From an uncultured Clostridia bacterium (GTDB taxonomy: Bacteria > Bacillota > Clostridia > Christensenellales > Aristaeellaceae), in assembly GCA_934670175.1 (NCBI GenBank), contig CAKUOX010000005.1, positions 4,022 through 68,021 on the forward strand: 64,000 nt of DNA. The letters run 5' to 3'. This document shows, piece after piece, positions 1-6,478 of the stretch. A program made the position numbers and the translations under genes. Positions within the stretch are counted from its first letter, which is position 1; the number at the start of each line of letters is the position of its first letter. Below the pieces are notes generated by a model that saw only the letters and a program-made list of their open reading frames with translations, made no database searches and was not told the DNA's origin.

Positions 1-2
1 CT

Positions 3-287
3 TCACACTCCGCCGTCCAGGATGTATTCATCGGAAATTCTGTTCAGCCGCGTTTCAGGATGCAGAAAAGATCGGCAGGATGCTTTATCCGCGATAGACT
101 CGAAAATGGAATCCGGAATTGCAGAAGGATCTGGCAGAACATGAGGGATTTGTCCGGAACAGATTGTAGCCCGAGCCTGAAACAGCGTATCGAGCGACAG
201 CGGAGAAGGGTAAAATAACCGGTTTATCGGAAACAACAGCGCCGGGGCAAAGCGGTTTTGTTCAACCAGATAATTATATAGCTTCAT
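3..287 (-). CDS. Doubtful small hypothetical ORF (94 aa)
   Basis: The open frame reads from an ATG at 287 to a TGA at 3-5. No known motif is seen. There is no convincing ribosome binding site upstream, and another frame on the + strand is also open from the window edge to a TAA near 215-217. GC content is lower than in the neighbouring genes. It could be a real small gene, the 3' end of a plus-strand gene entering from outside, or chance. I keep it only because nothing else explains the first 400 bases. Confidence 0.2.
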   Translation of the reverse strand: MKLYNYLVEQNRFAPALLFPINRLFYPSPLSLDTLFQARATICSGQIPHVLPDPSAIPDSIFESIADKASCRSFLHPETRLNRISDEYILDGGV

Positions 288-291
288 ATCG

Positions 292-322
292 CCGCCGGCA
301 GAGAATTGTCGGCGGTGTTTTA
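292..322 (+). terminator. Hairpin with T-rich tail
   Basis: CCGCCG (292-297) pairs with CGGCGG (310-315), followed by TGTTTTA. It would terminate plus-strand transcription entering from the left, ahead of the kinase gene at 406. Confidence 0.45.
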
Positions 323-405
323 GGCTCCGCTCGGCGCGCATATGCGGCGCAGGGGCGCATAATATCGAAAAACAAACATATTGGAAACGGTGGGAGGCGT
401 GCAGC

Positions 406-1041
406 ATGAAAAAGAATTGGGTTGTAACGATCGGACGTGAATTTTGCAGCGGTGGTCTTGAGGTGGCTCAGAAGCTGTCTGAGCGGCTGGGCGTGCCGTA
501 TTATGATCGCGATATCGTGGATCATGCGGTGGAGATCACCAATCTGAGCCGCGAGATCGTGGAGGAAAATGAAGAAAAGGGCGCGCGCAGGGGCGAGGGC
601 TACGTTCCCAGCTTCTATCGGGAGGATCCCACGCTGGTGCTGCCCGTGCATGCCCGCATCTACACTGCCCAGTGCGACGCCATTCGCCGCTTTGCGGGGC
701 GCGGTTCCTGCGTGATGGTGGGCCGCTGCGCCGACTATGTGCTGGGCGAGTGCGCAAACGTGGTTGACGTTGTATCCGTGTTCATCCGTGCTGATCTGGA
801 AAAGCGCGTGCAGCGCGCCATGCGTATCTATCAGGTCAGCGAGGCCGAGGCGCGCAAGGGCGTGCTGAAGACGGATAAGATCCGCGCCAAGTATTACAAC
901 GCGCATACCGGCCGCGACTGGGGCAGCATCGGCAACTATTCGCTGATCGTGGACACCGGCGAATTCGGCACCGACGGCGCGGCGGGCATCATTGCCGCCG
1001 CCGTGGCGGAGCTGGAAAGCCGCAAAAAGGGCGAGCTGTAA
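406..1041 (+). CDS. Cytidylate kinase-like family protein
   Basis: This is a 211-residue P-loop nucleotide kinase-like protein of the family annotated in Clostridia as cytidylate kinase-like. The N-terminus VVTIGREFCSGG (residues 6-17) is the degenerate glycine-rich loop typical of this family rather than a canonical GxxGxGKS. The DRDIVDHA segment (about 35-42) and MVGRCADYVL (about 104-113) are the other family landmarks, and an Arg-rich lid follows (RVQRAMR...). It is probably cytosolic. True CMP kinase activity is not certain, because these paralogues often sit beside a bona fide cmk elsewhere in the genome. The ATG follows GGAGGCGTGCAGC. It appears monocistronic, with a repeat and a hairpin downstream. 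Confidence 0.8.
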   Translation: MKKNWVVTIGREFCSGGLEVAQKLSERLGVPYYDRDIVDHAVEITNLSREIVEENEEKGARRGEGYVPSFYREDPTLVLPVHARIYTAQCDAIRRFAGRGSCVMVGRCADYVLGECANVVDVVSVFIRADLEKRVQRAMRIYQVSEAEARKGVLKTDKIRAKYYNAHTGRDWGSIGNYSLIVDTGEFGTDGAAGIIAAAVAELESRKKGEL

Positions 1042-1043
1042 GA

Positions 1044-1163
1044 CGTTTCCCTGCAGTTTTTGCGCCTGAAAACTCGAAGGATTTCCGCAAAGACTGGAGA
1101 AGATAGCAGCGGCGGGGGAGCTTGCTTCCCCGTCCACAGGGTTGTCAAAAAACCTTTGACAGG
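1044..1163 (-). repeat. Dispersed intergenic repeat, copy A
   Basis: Read on the minus strand, this stretch has an imperfect hairpin (GTCAAAGG...TTTTTTGACA), then GTGGACGGGGAAG, a CTCCCCCGCC core, TCTCCAG, and GGCGCAAAAACTGCAGGG. The same order of blocks is found on the plus strand at 3008-3128 and, cut by the window edge, at 63929-64000. It lies immediately after the stop of the kinase-like gene. Confidence 0.85.
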
Positions 1164-1166
1164 CTG

Positions 1167-1203
1167 AGGCAGTCCGGACAGGTGTTTTCTGTACGGACTG
1201 CCT
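1167..1203 (+). terminator. Hairpin terminator-like
   Basis: GGCAGTCCG near 1168-1176 pairs with CGGACTGCC near 1194-1202. It lies between the repeat and the small lipoprotein gene and could end transcription of the kinase-like gene. A clear T-run is lacking. Confidence 0.4.
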
Positions 1204-1248
1204 GTTGAAGAATAGGAATCAGCAAAATTGGGATCTGGAGGTTTTTTG

Positions 1249-1641
1249 ATGAAAAAAGTGATAATGACATTATGCGTGTTCATTTGTGCGTTTACTTTAA
1301 TTGCGTGTTCTGGACAACAAACAAACGAACCTCTTACTTTGGGCATCAATGCGATAATAACAGAAATTGATGAAACAAATAAAATCATAACCACAAAAGA
1401 TAGCGGAGAAGAAGGTGTTTTAGGGGATGCCTGTCTTATTGATTGTTCCAAAATTCCTATGATGTATTGTAACTTTGATACGCAAAATGTTGTAAGAATA
1501 TTTTTTGATGATTTACAGGTTGGTGATGAAATTATTTTGACTATTCGGAATTCGGAAATAGAAAATTTCCAAAAGGAAGATGGCAATAAAGCAAAAATAG
1601 AAGTTGAACAATTACAATTAAGAACACAGAGAATTAAATAA
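1249..1641 (+). CDS. Small AT-rich lipoprotein, function unknown
   Basis: This 130-residue protein starts MKKVIMTLCVFICAFTLIAC. The hydrophobic stretch ends in the lipobox LIAC with the acceptor Cys at residue 20, so it should be exported and lipid-anchored. I choose ATG 1249 because GGAGG lies 8 nt upstream and it opens the signal peptide; an in-frame upstream codon at 1228 does not. The mature part resembles small DUF3221/OB-like secreted domains in its pattern of short beta strands (ITEIDETNKIITTKD, LQVGDEIILTI), but I cannot assign a family. Base composition is far more AT-rich than in the flanking genes, which suggests recent acquisition. Its 3' end overlaps the convergent EFR1 gene by 24 bp. 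Confidence 0.75.
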   Translation: MKKVIMTLCVFICAFTLIACSGQQTNEPLTLGINAIITEIDETNKIITTKDSGEEGVLGDACLIDCSKIPMMYCNFDTQNVVRIFFDDLQVGDEIILTIRNSEIENFQKEDGNKAKIEVEQLQLRTQRIK

Positions 1642-2415
1642 ATTCCGATTTATGAGCTGGCGAATCTTTAATTGCTCAAAATGATAGCGCGGCTTTCCGA
1701 TGCTTTTTTTGCCGTACTCGATCGCTTCTGTGGGACAATAGCAAATACAGGCCATGCAATGGGTGCATTGCTTTCCCCATGCCGGCTTTCCATCCATGAG
1801 GGTAATGTTGTTCATCGGGCAGTTCTTAACGCATTTGCCACAGCCGATGCAGGCGTCACTCGCTTGAAACGCAGCGGCCTTCACGAAGAATTGATAGAAA
1901 ATCGGGTTCACCGGGCCGCTCATGAAGCGGTCATAGAGCTTGTTTCGCGGCACGGGGAAGGGCTGCTCCGCCTGAATGCAAGCGATAGCATCGGCAATAG
2001 CAGGCTCGGCAGCCTCCACAATTTTCCGCGCTTCCGCCGTCCCTGGCACGCCGAACATGGCGATATAGTTTTCCGGCATGACAATTTGCGCGGTGCCCAT
2101 ATAACGCAAGCGCTTTTGCTCCGCAAGCCGCCGATTGTATTTTGCCGCATTGCCAATCTCGCTGCCGCAGTCCATCACAAACCAGATGCGCTCCGCAGAG
2201 AGCAATTCCGTTTTGGAAAGCCATTCCGATACAATTCGTGGAATGCGCCACGCATAAGTTGGGGCTGCGACGATTATATTGCGCCCCGCCTGCAACGGCG
2301 AGCAATCCATTGCCCGGATTTTCGCATTCAAATCCACAATTTCGTCCTGCAGTGCTTCTGCAATCCGCCCTGCGATATAGCGGCTGTTTCCGGTTCCCGA
2401 AAAGCACAAAACCAT
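1618..2415 (-). CDS. EFR1 family ferredoxin (flavodoxin-ferredoxin fusion)
   Basis: The 265-residue protein combines an N-terminal flavodoxin-like fold with a C-terminal double-cluster ferredoxin. The FMN phosphate loop is FSGTGNSRY (residues 5-13). The clusters are CxxCxxCxxxC at Cys189/192/195/199 and Cys217/220/223/227, enough for two [4Fe-4S] centres. It probably shuttles electrons between flavin and Fe-S partners in the cytosol. The start at 2415 is chosen over an upstream in-frame ATG at 2475 because GGAGGTG precedes it at proper spacing and the flavodoxin fold begins directly after. It lies 25 bp downstream of the GNAT gene on the same strand, so the two are probably co-transcribed. 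Confidence 0.88.
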   Translation of the reverse strand: MVLCFSGTGNSRYIAGRIAEALQDEIVDLNAKIRAMDCSPLQAGRNIIVAAPTYAWRIPRIVSEWLSKTELLSAERIWFVMDCGSEIGNAAKYNRRLAEQKRLRYMGTAQIVMPENYIAMFGVPGTAEARKIVEAAEPAIADAIACIQAEQPFPVPRNKLYDRFMSGPVNPIFYQFFVKAAAFQASDACIGCGKCVKNCPMNNITLMDGKPAWGKQCTHCMACICYCPTEAIEYGKKSIGKPRYHFEQLKIRQLINRNLFNSLCS

Positions 2416-2440
2416 AGACAAGCACCTCCGCAAATTCGAT

Positions 2441-2881
2441 TTAATGCGCGAGCCGGTATATCGCCAATCCATCACGGGTTCCGCAATGGTGAAATCCCTT
2501 TTTTATTGCGATTCGTATCGTTGCCTGCTGTGCCGGAACGCATTCTATAACAACGTCCTTTTGCGCCTGCCTTGCCCGGCAGATAAGCTGATCGGTCAGC
2601 ACCGAAGCATATCCGCGTCCCCAGTGCTCCGGAAGGATCACCCAGCCGATCTCCACGCTTTCTTCATCGTATGCGTGATAGATCACATAGCCGATGAAGC
2701 TGTTGTCCGCTTCAGCGGCGTATACGAGCGGCTGAGCGGCCAATCCCGCATGATGCAGAAACGCCTCGGCCTGAGCTCTGTCATAGGGCGGCTCCAGGTA
2801 ACGCATGACCTCTGGATCGGACAGCAGGCAATACAGCGCATCGGCGTCGCTGCTTTGCATTTTACGGATCGTTATGTTCAT
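2441..2881 (-). CDS. GNAT family N-acetyltransferase
   Basis: This 146-residue single-domain acetyltransferase shows the GNAT pattern: N-terminal MNITIRKMQSSDADAL, the beta4-beta5 region SVEIGWVILPEHWGRGYASVL (about residues 75-95) with the acetyl-CoA loop HWGRGYA, and a C-terminal GFHHCG turn. It resembles RimJ/RimL-like enzymes that act on amino groups of proteins or small molecules; the substrate cannot be told. A weak ribosome site (TGAGGTAG) precedes the ATG. It is the first gene of a probable two-gene unit with the EFR1 ferredoxin. Confidence 0.88.
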   Translation of the reverse strand: MNITIRKMQSSDADALYCLLSDPEVMRYLEPPYDRAQAEAFLHHAGLAAQPLVYAAEADNSFIGYVIYHAYDEESVEIGWVILPEHWGRGYASVLTDQLICRARQAQKDVVIECVPAQQATIRIAIKKGFHHCGTRDGLAIYRLAH

Positions 2882-2966
2882 CGGACTACCTCATACCGCG
2901 ATCTGAGATATGAATCTCCCCAAATGCGCGTGCCTTTTCCGCTTCCATATTACCACATAGCCAAAA

Positions 2967-3007
2967 CAGAAGCAAGCTCCAGCAGCCTGCGCTGCTGGAG
3001 CACTCAG
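2967..3007 (+). repeat. 41-bp direct repeat, left copy
   Basis: The unit begins ACAGAAGCAAGCTCCAGC and contains a 9-bp hairpin CTCCAGCAG / CTGCTGGAG. It is repeated with three or so changes at 3252-3293. Confidence 0.9.
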
Positions 3008-3128
3008 CTTGTCAAAAAGGTTTTTGACAAGCTGGTGGACGGGGAAGGAGCTCCCCCGCCACTGACACCCTCTCCAGTTTTTGCTAAAATCTTTTCAGAT
3101 TTTCGGGCGCAAAAACTGCAAGGAAACG
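3008..3128 (+). repeat. Dispersed intergenic repeat, copy B
   Basis: It starts with a near-perfect hairpin (CTTGTCAAAAA / TTTTTGACAAG, 3008-3031), then GTGGACGGGGAAG, GCTCCCCCGCC, CCTCTCCAGTTTTTGC, and GGGCGCAAAAACTGCA. It is in inverted orientation to copy A (1044-1163) and the same orientation as copy C (63929-64000). Confidence 0.88.
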
Positions 3129-3251
3129 ATTTTTGCTCTGGAAAATGGGATTTCCCGCCGCAAAAATCGCCCCGCGCCCACCGTACACGCCGCTGGGCGC
3201 GATTGGAGGGTCGAGAGGGCTTCGGCCCTCTCGAACTCTCCTGTTTTCTCA

Positions 3252-3293
3252 ACAGAAGCAAGCTCCAGCAGCCTGCACTGCTGGAGCTCTCAG
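3252..3293 (+). repeat. 41-bp direct repeat, right copy
   Basis: Second copy of the unit at 2967-3007; the two flank about 245 bp containing dispersed repeat B. Confidence 0.9.
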
Positions 3294-3353
3294 TTTTGCG
3301 GTTTCGGCGACGCTTATTCGCGTCCTACCTCAGCCCCTTATTCATGTTCCACA

Positions 3354-3800
3354 TCAGCCCTCGATCATGATCGTGTGCGGGCTTTCGATCCTGCGCGCGT
3401 CAGCCTTCGGCACGTTGATGGTCAGCACACCGGATTCATACTTGCACTTGACTTCCTCCGGCCGCACATCGCCGACGTAGAAGGTGCGCTGGCTGGTGCC
3501 CACATAGCGCTCCTGCCGGATGACCCTGCGGGTATTCTTTTCCTTTTCATCCTTGTCCAGCCCCTTGGATGCGGTAATGGTCAGATAGCCGTCCTTCAGC
3601 TCAATGCCGATCTCATCCTTCTTGAAGCCCGGCAGGTCAACATCCAGCTCATAGCCTTCCTCGGTCTCATGCACGTCGGTCTTCATGATACGCGCGGCGT
3701 TCTTGCCGTAGAGCGTCTTATCCATATTCCACATATCCCGTCCAAAGGCATCATTGAACAGATCATCAAACAAATTTTCACTGAACATCATAGGCAACAT
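3354..3800 (-). CDS. Hsp20/alpha-crystallin small heat-shock protein
   Basis: The 148-residue protein is a small heat-shock chaperone that holds unfolding proteins in the cytosol. The alpha-crystallin domain runs from about residue 38 to 138 (DVHETEEGYELDVDLPGF ... KCKYESGVLTINVPK), including the conserved GVLTI strand. The short N-terminal arm MLPMMFSENLFDDLF is typical of clostridial Hsp18/Hsp20. AAAGGGAG lies upstream of the ATG. The leader is about 120 nt, and the promoter overlaps a CIRCE operator at 3940-3966, so HrcA repression and heat induction are expected. Confidence 0.93.
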   Translation of the reverse strand: MLPMMFSENLFDDLFNDAFGRDMWNMDKTLYGKNAARIMKTDVHETEEGYELDVDLPGFKKDEIGIELKDGYLTITASKGLDKDEKEKNTRRVIRQERYVGTSQRTFYVGDVRPEEVKCKYESGVLTINVPKADARRIESPHTIMIEG

Positions 3801-3924
3801 AAGTCAAACTCCCTTTCTCTATTGCCGTGGTTTCCTGGGCGCTGCGCCCGGAATACCGCTATGCTCTTTTAGGTTTGCCCCGTCCGTTCGGGCTTCATAC
3901 GCCCTTCCCTTCGGAACGATTATT

Positions 3925-3952
3925 ATTATAGTCGTTTTGCTAGCACTGTCAA
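3925..3952 (-). promoter_or_regulatory. Sigma-A promoter of hsp20
   Basis: On the minus strand TTGACA (3947-3952) and TATAAT (3925-3930) are both consensus, 16 bp apart, reading towards the Hsp20 gene. The -35 box lies inside the CIRCE operator. Confidence 0.85.
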
Positions 3953-3966
3953 GAGGTGAGTGCTAA
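3940..3966. promoter_or_regulatory. CIRCE operator (HrcA site)
   Basis: CTAGCACTG (3940-3948), nine-base spacer, GAGTGCTAA (3958-3966). This is the CIRCE architecture TTAGCACTC-N9-GAGTGCTAA with two mismatches in the left arm. It overlaps the -35 region of the hsp20 promoter, so bound HrcA would block RNA polymerase. Confidence 0.9.
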
Positions 3967-4109
3967 CGTTCACAATTTGTTCATATCTGCATTTTTAAGG
4001 GCAGCGTATGCGAACCGTAATTCATATTGCGTTTATAAAGATATGATACAAATAGTACATAGAATCATGCAGAGCATATCATTGCGATCGATTTCAGGAG
4101 GTGAACGGC

Positions 4110-4772
4110 ATGGAACAGGTGCGTCCCGTAATTACCGGCGAGCTTCGCAAGCATATCGTCACCGTGCCCGAGGCGATCTTTCGCGCCAGCGGCATCGTGG
4201 TGATGGGCAGGCGCATCAAGTCGCTGTTGTTTTCCACGGACATCGCTATCATCAGCAATTGCAATGCCGATGCGGTGCTGGCGGTGTATCCGTTTACGCC
4301 GCAGCCGCGCATCGCCAACGCCATCGTCACATCATCGAGCATTCCGGTGTTCTGCGGCGTGGGCGGCGGCGTGACAAACGGCGAGCGTTCCGTCATGCTG
4401 GCGCGCGCTGCCGAGGGGCTGGGCGCATACGGCGTGGTGGTGAACGTGCCGATTACGAACGACGCCATCGCCCGCATGAAGGCGACCATCGACGTGCCGG
4501 TCATCGCCACGGTGGTAAACCGGAGCATGGACATCGAAGCGCGGTTGTCGGCGGGTGCGGCGATATTGAACGTTTCCGCGGCCGAGCGCACGCCGGAGCT
4601 GGTACGCGACATTCGAAAGGATTTTCCGGATGTGCCCATCATCGCTACCGGCGGTCCGACGGATGAATCGGTGGAGCCCACCATCGCGGCCGGCGCAAAC
4701 GCCATCAGCTATACGCCACCGTCCACCAAGGTGCTGTTTCAAAGCATCATGAACGGCTATCGGCAGAGCTGA
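4110..4772 (+). CDS. Uncharacterised TIM-barrel protein (often annotated hydrolase)
   Basis: This 220-residue single-domain protein has the beta/alpha periodicity of a TIM barrel and a phosphate-binding-like C-terminal loop IIATGGPTDES (about residues 174-184), followed by AGANAISYTPPS. The GVGGGVTNG segment (about 88-96) and the late ATGGPT loop are reminiscent of NanE, ribulose-phosphate epimerase or indole-glycerol-phosphate synthase folds, but I cannot assign a reaction. The start at ATG 4110 is chosen because AGGAGGTG lies 7 nt upstream; the GTG at 4101 lies inside that site. It is transcribed divergently from hsp20. Confidence 0.75.
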   Translation: MEQVRPVITGELRKHIVTVPEAIFRASGIVVMGRRIKSLLFSTDIAIISNCNADAVLAVYPFTPQPRIANAIVTSSSIPVFCGVGGGVTNGERSVMLARAAEGLGAYGVVVNVPITNDAIARMKATIDVPVIATVVNRSMDIEARLSAGAAILNVSAAERTPELVRDIRKDFPDVPIIATGGPTDESVEPTIAAGANAISYTPPSTKVLFQSIMNGYRQS

Positions 4773-4822
4773 CCGCCGCACTGAAAGCGTATTTTTCCAT
4801 ACTGCGACTCCCATGCGAGCCG

Positions 4823-4895
4823 CGTCCGGCAGGGCGCTTTCCCAAATCTCCTGCAATTTTCCCCCCCTCACAATCCCCTCCTGCCCTGCCGGACG
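4823..4895 (+). repeat. 13-bp perfect inverted repeat with 47-nt loop
   Basis: CGTCCGGCAGGGC (4823-4835) is exactly complementary to GCCCTGCCGGACG (4883-4895). It sits just after the TIM-barrel gene and may be a long-loop terminator or a structured 3' end. Confidence 0.6.
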
Positions 4896-4916
4896 AATTT
4901 AAAATAATAAAGACAA

Positions 4917-4954
4917 AAGGCGTTCATCCACTCTGCAAAATGGATGAACGCCTT
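4917..4954. terminator. Bidirectional terminator
   Basis: AAGGCGTTCATCCA (4917-4930) pairs perfectly with TGGATGAACGCCTT (4941-4954), with A/T-rich flanks on both sides. It separates the convergent TIM-barrel and LCP genes. Confidence 0.9.
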
Positions 4955-4975
4955 ATAATTATTTATTTCCGTATT

Positions 4976-5842
4976 TTATTCGCCGTAGATGAAATCGTGC
5001 AGCAGCGCCGCATTTTTCTCGTAATTGGGCTGGATGCACCAGTATTCCCCGACGTAGCCGGTGCTATAGGTTCCCTCTGCGGGCAGGCGCAGCTGCTTTA
5101 CGTCGTTCAGATCGACGTTCATGCCCACAGTCGCCAGCAGCATCAGATCATCCAGCGACAGGTTGGTCTCCACCTGATCCAGCAGCTGCTTGCCCACGGC
5201 CATCAAGGTCAGCAGCGAGTTTTCCTGCTTGAGCTTGTTGGCAATCGCCATCAGCACGCTGCGCTGGCGATCCGTGCGGGAATAGTCGCCGTGGCCATTG
5301 GTGCGGTTGCGCGCGTGGCAAACGGCCTGCGCGCCGGTCAGGTGCACCAGGCCCGCGTTGGTAAGATTCTCGCCCGGATCGGCGTTTGCACCGGTATACT
5401 GCGCGGTTTCCTTCGCGTTCTGATTGATGTATTGGCGCTCTTCCTCGGTGATCTCCAGATCCAAGCCGCCCAGCATGTCGATCAGCTCGACCAGACCGGC
5501 GACGTTGACCATGACGTATTTGTCGATATCGAGGCCGAAATATTCGTTGATGGTGCTCATGGCCAGCTCGGGGCCGCCGAATACCGTGGCGGCATTGAGC
5601 TTCTGGTTGCCATGCCCCTGGATATGTACCCACATGTCGCGCATCAGGCTGGTCATTTTGACCTGATTGGTTTTCGAATTTACGGAAACCACGATCATCG
5701 AATCCGAGCGGTCGTAGCCGTCCTGGGCGTGCGCGTCGCAGCCCAGCAAAAGGATGTTCTGCCAGCTGCTCTCTTCTGTTTCAGCCAGCGCCGCGACCGG
5801 CAGCAGTGCCAGAACCAACAGGATTACGATCAGTTTCTTCAT
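4976..5842 (-). CDS. LytR-CpsA-Psr (LCP) family protein, secreted form
   Basis: LCP proteins transfer teichoic-acid or glycan chains from lipid carriers to peptidoglycan outside the membrane. The 288-residue protein has the LCP signature: GCDAHAQDGYDRSDSMIVV (about residues 34-52) with the Arg/Asp pair that handles pyrophosphate, LMRDMWVHI, GGLDLEI, and ARNRTNGHGDYSRTDRQR with the conserved Arg-Asp-Arg set. Residues 1-20 are a signal peptide ending VAALAE. Most LCP enzymes are held by a longer N-terminal membrane anchor; here the segment looks cleavable, so this may be a released or short-anchored variant. The ATG follows GGAGGTAAACCAAAGC. Confidence 0.9.
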   Translation of the reverse strand: MKKLIVILLVLALLPVAALAETEESSWQNILLLGCDAHAQDGYDRSDSMIVVSVNSKTNQVKMTSLMRDMWVHIQGHGNQKLNAATVFGGPELAMSTINEYFGLDIDKYVMVNVAGLVELIDMLGGLDLEITEEERQYINQNAKETAQYTGANADPGENLTNAGLVHLTGAQAVCHARNRTNGHGDYSRTDRQRSVLMAIANKLKQENSLLTLMAVGKQLLDQVETNLSLDDLMLLATVGMNVDLNDVKQLRLPAEGTYSTGYVGEYWCIQPNYEKNAALLHDFIYGE

Positions 5843-5989
5843 GCTTTGGTTTACCTCCGAATATGGCTGCCCATTTGTTCATTGAGCTGTATGCCATTAT
5901 AACCCATGCAGATTATACCAGGGTTAATATGAGGGGACATCTATTTGTAAAAATACAGATTGCGCGGGCGGATCGCCTGCATCCCGCCA

Positions 5990-6019
5990 TTGACTTTGCC
6001 GCGCGCTCTGCGCTACAAT
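5990..6019 (+). promoter_or_regulatory. Sigma-A promoter of the Nudix gene
   Basis: TTGACT (5990-5995), 18-bp spacer, TACAAT (6014-6019), ending 35 bp before the Nudix start codon. Confidence 0.7.
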
Positions 6020-6054
6020 GGTTCTGCAAAAAAATGTGGGCGGAGGAAACAGGA

Positions 6055-6426
6055 ATGATTGAAGTGGTAGCGGCAATGACCACGCACGGCGGGCGATTCA
6101 TGATCTGCCGGCGTCCGGCGGGCAAGGCCAATGCTGGACTATGGGAGTTCCCGGGCGGCAAGCTCGAGCCGAATGAAACGCCGCAGGCGGCGCTGCGCCG
6201 CGAGATTCGCGAGGAGCTGGGCATGGAGATCTGCGTGGGCGCGCTGCTGGCGGATGCGATGCACGGCGAGATCCACCTGTCGCTCTACGCTGCGGAGATC
6301 GAGCATGGCGCGCCGGTGCTGCTCGAGCACAGCGCCATTGCCTGGATACGGGATGACGAGATCAATAAATACGCCCTTTGCCCCGCAGACCGCGAGCTGC
6401 TGCGGAGGCTGGGAAAGCTACTATAA
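6055..6426 (+). CDS. Nudix hydrolase, MutT-like (8-oxo-dGTP diphosphatase)
   Basis: This 123-residue Nudix protein has the full Nudix box GX5EX7REUXEEXGU starting at GGKLEPNE, with the catalytic REIREELG helix (about residues 51-58). The N-terminal VVAAMTTHGGRFMICRRP and the LWEFPGGK lead-in match MutT-type (8-oxo-dGTP diphosphatase) enzymes that clean the nucleotide pool. I prefer ATG 6055, which follows GGAGGAAACAGGA and gives the usual MutT length; an open frame extends upstream to 5806 but lies across the promoter. A terminator follows at 6434. Confidence 0.88.
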   Translation: MIEVVAAMTTHGGRFMICRRPAGKANAGLWEFPGGKLEPNETPQAALRREIREELGMEICVGALLADAMHGEIHLSLYAAEIEHGAPVLLEHSAIAWIRDDEINKYALCPADRELLRRLGKLL

Positions 6427-6433
6427 AAAAGGG

Positions 6434-6462
6434 AAGGTGGGCGCCGGTGAAGCGCCCACCTT
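6434..6462. terminator. Bidirectional terminator
   Basis: AAGGTGGGCGC pairs with GCGCCCACCTT around a short loop, with an A-run before and TTTAAA after. It serves the Nudix gene and the convergent sugar kinase. Confidence 0.88.
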
Positions 6463-6478
6463 TAAACAAGGCATGAAA

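Larger units (their letters stand above)
2882..3353. other. Repeat-filled intergenic region
   Basis: No gene is supported in these 470 bases. They hold two 41-bp direct repeats, one copy of the dispersed repeat between them, and several further hairpins, for example GAGAGGG / CCCTCTC near 3209-3229 and GCGCCCA / TGGGCGC near 3174-3202. Open frames here are interrupted and look like chance. Confidence 0.8.
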
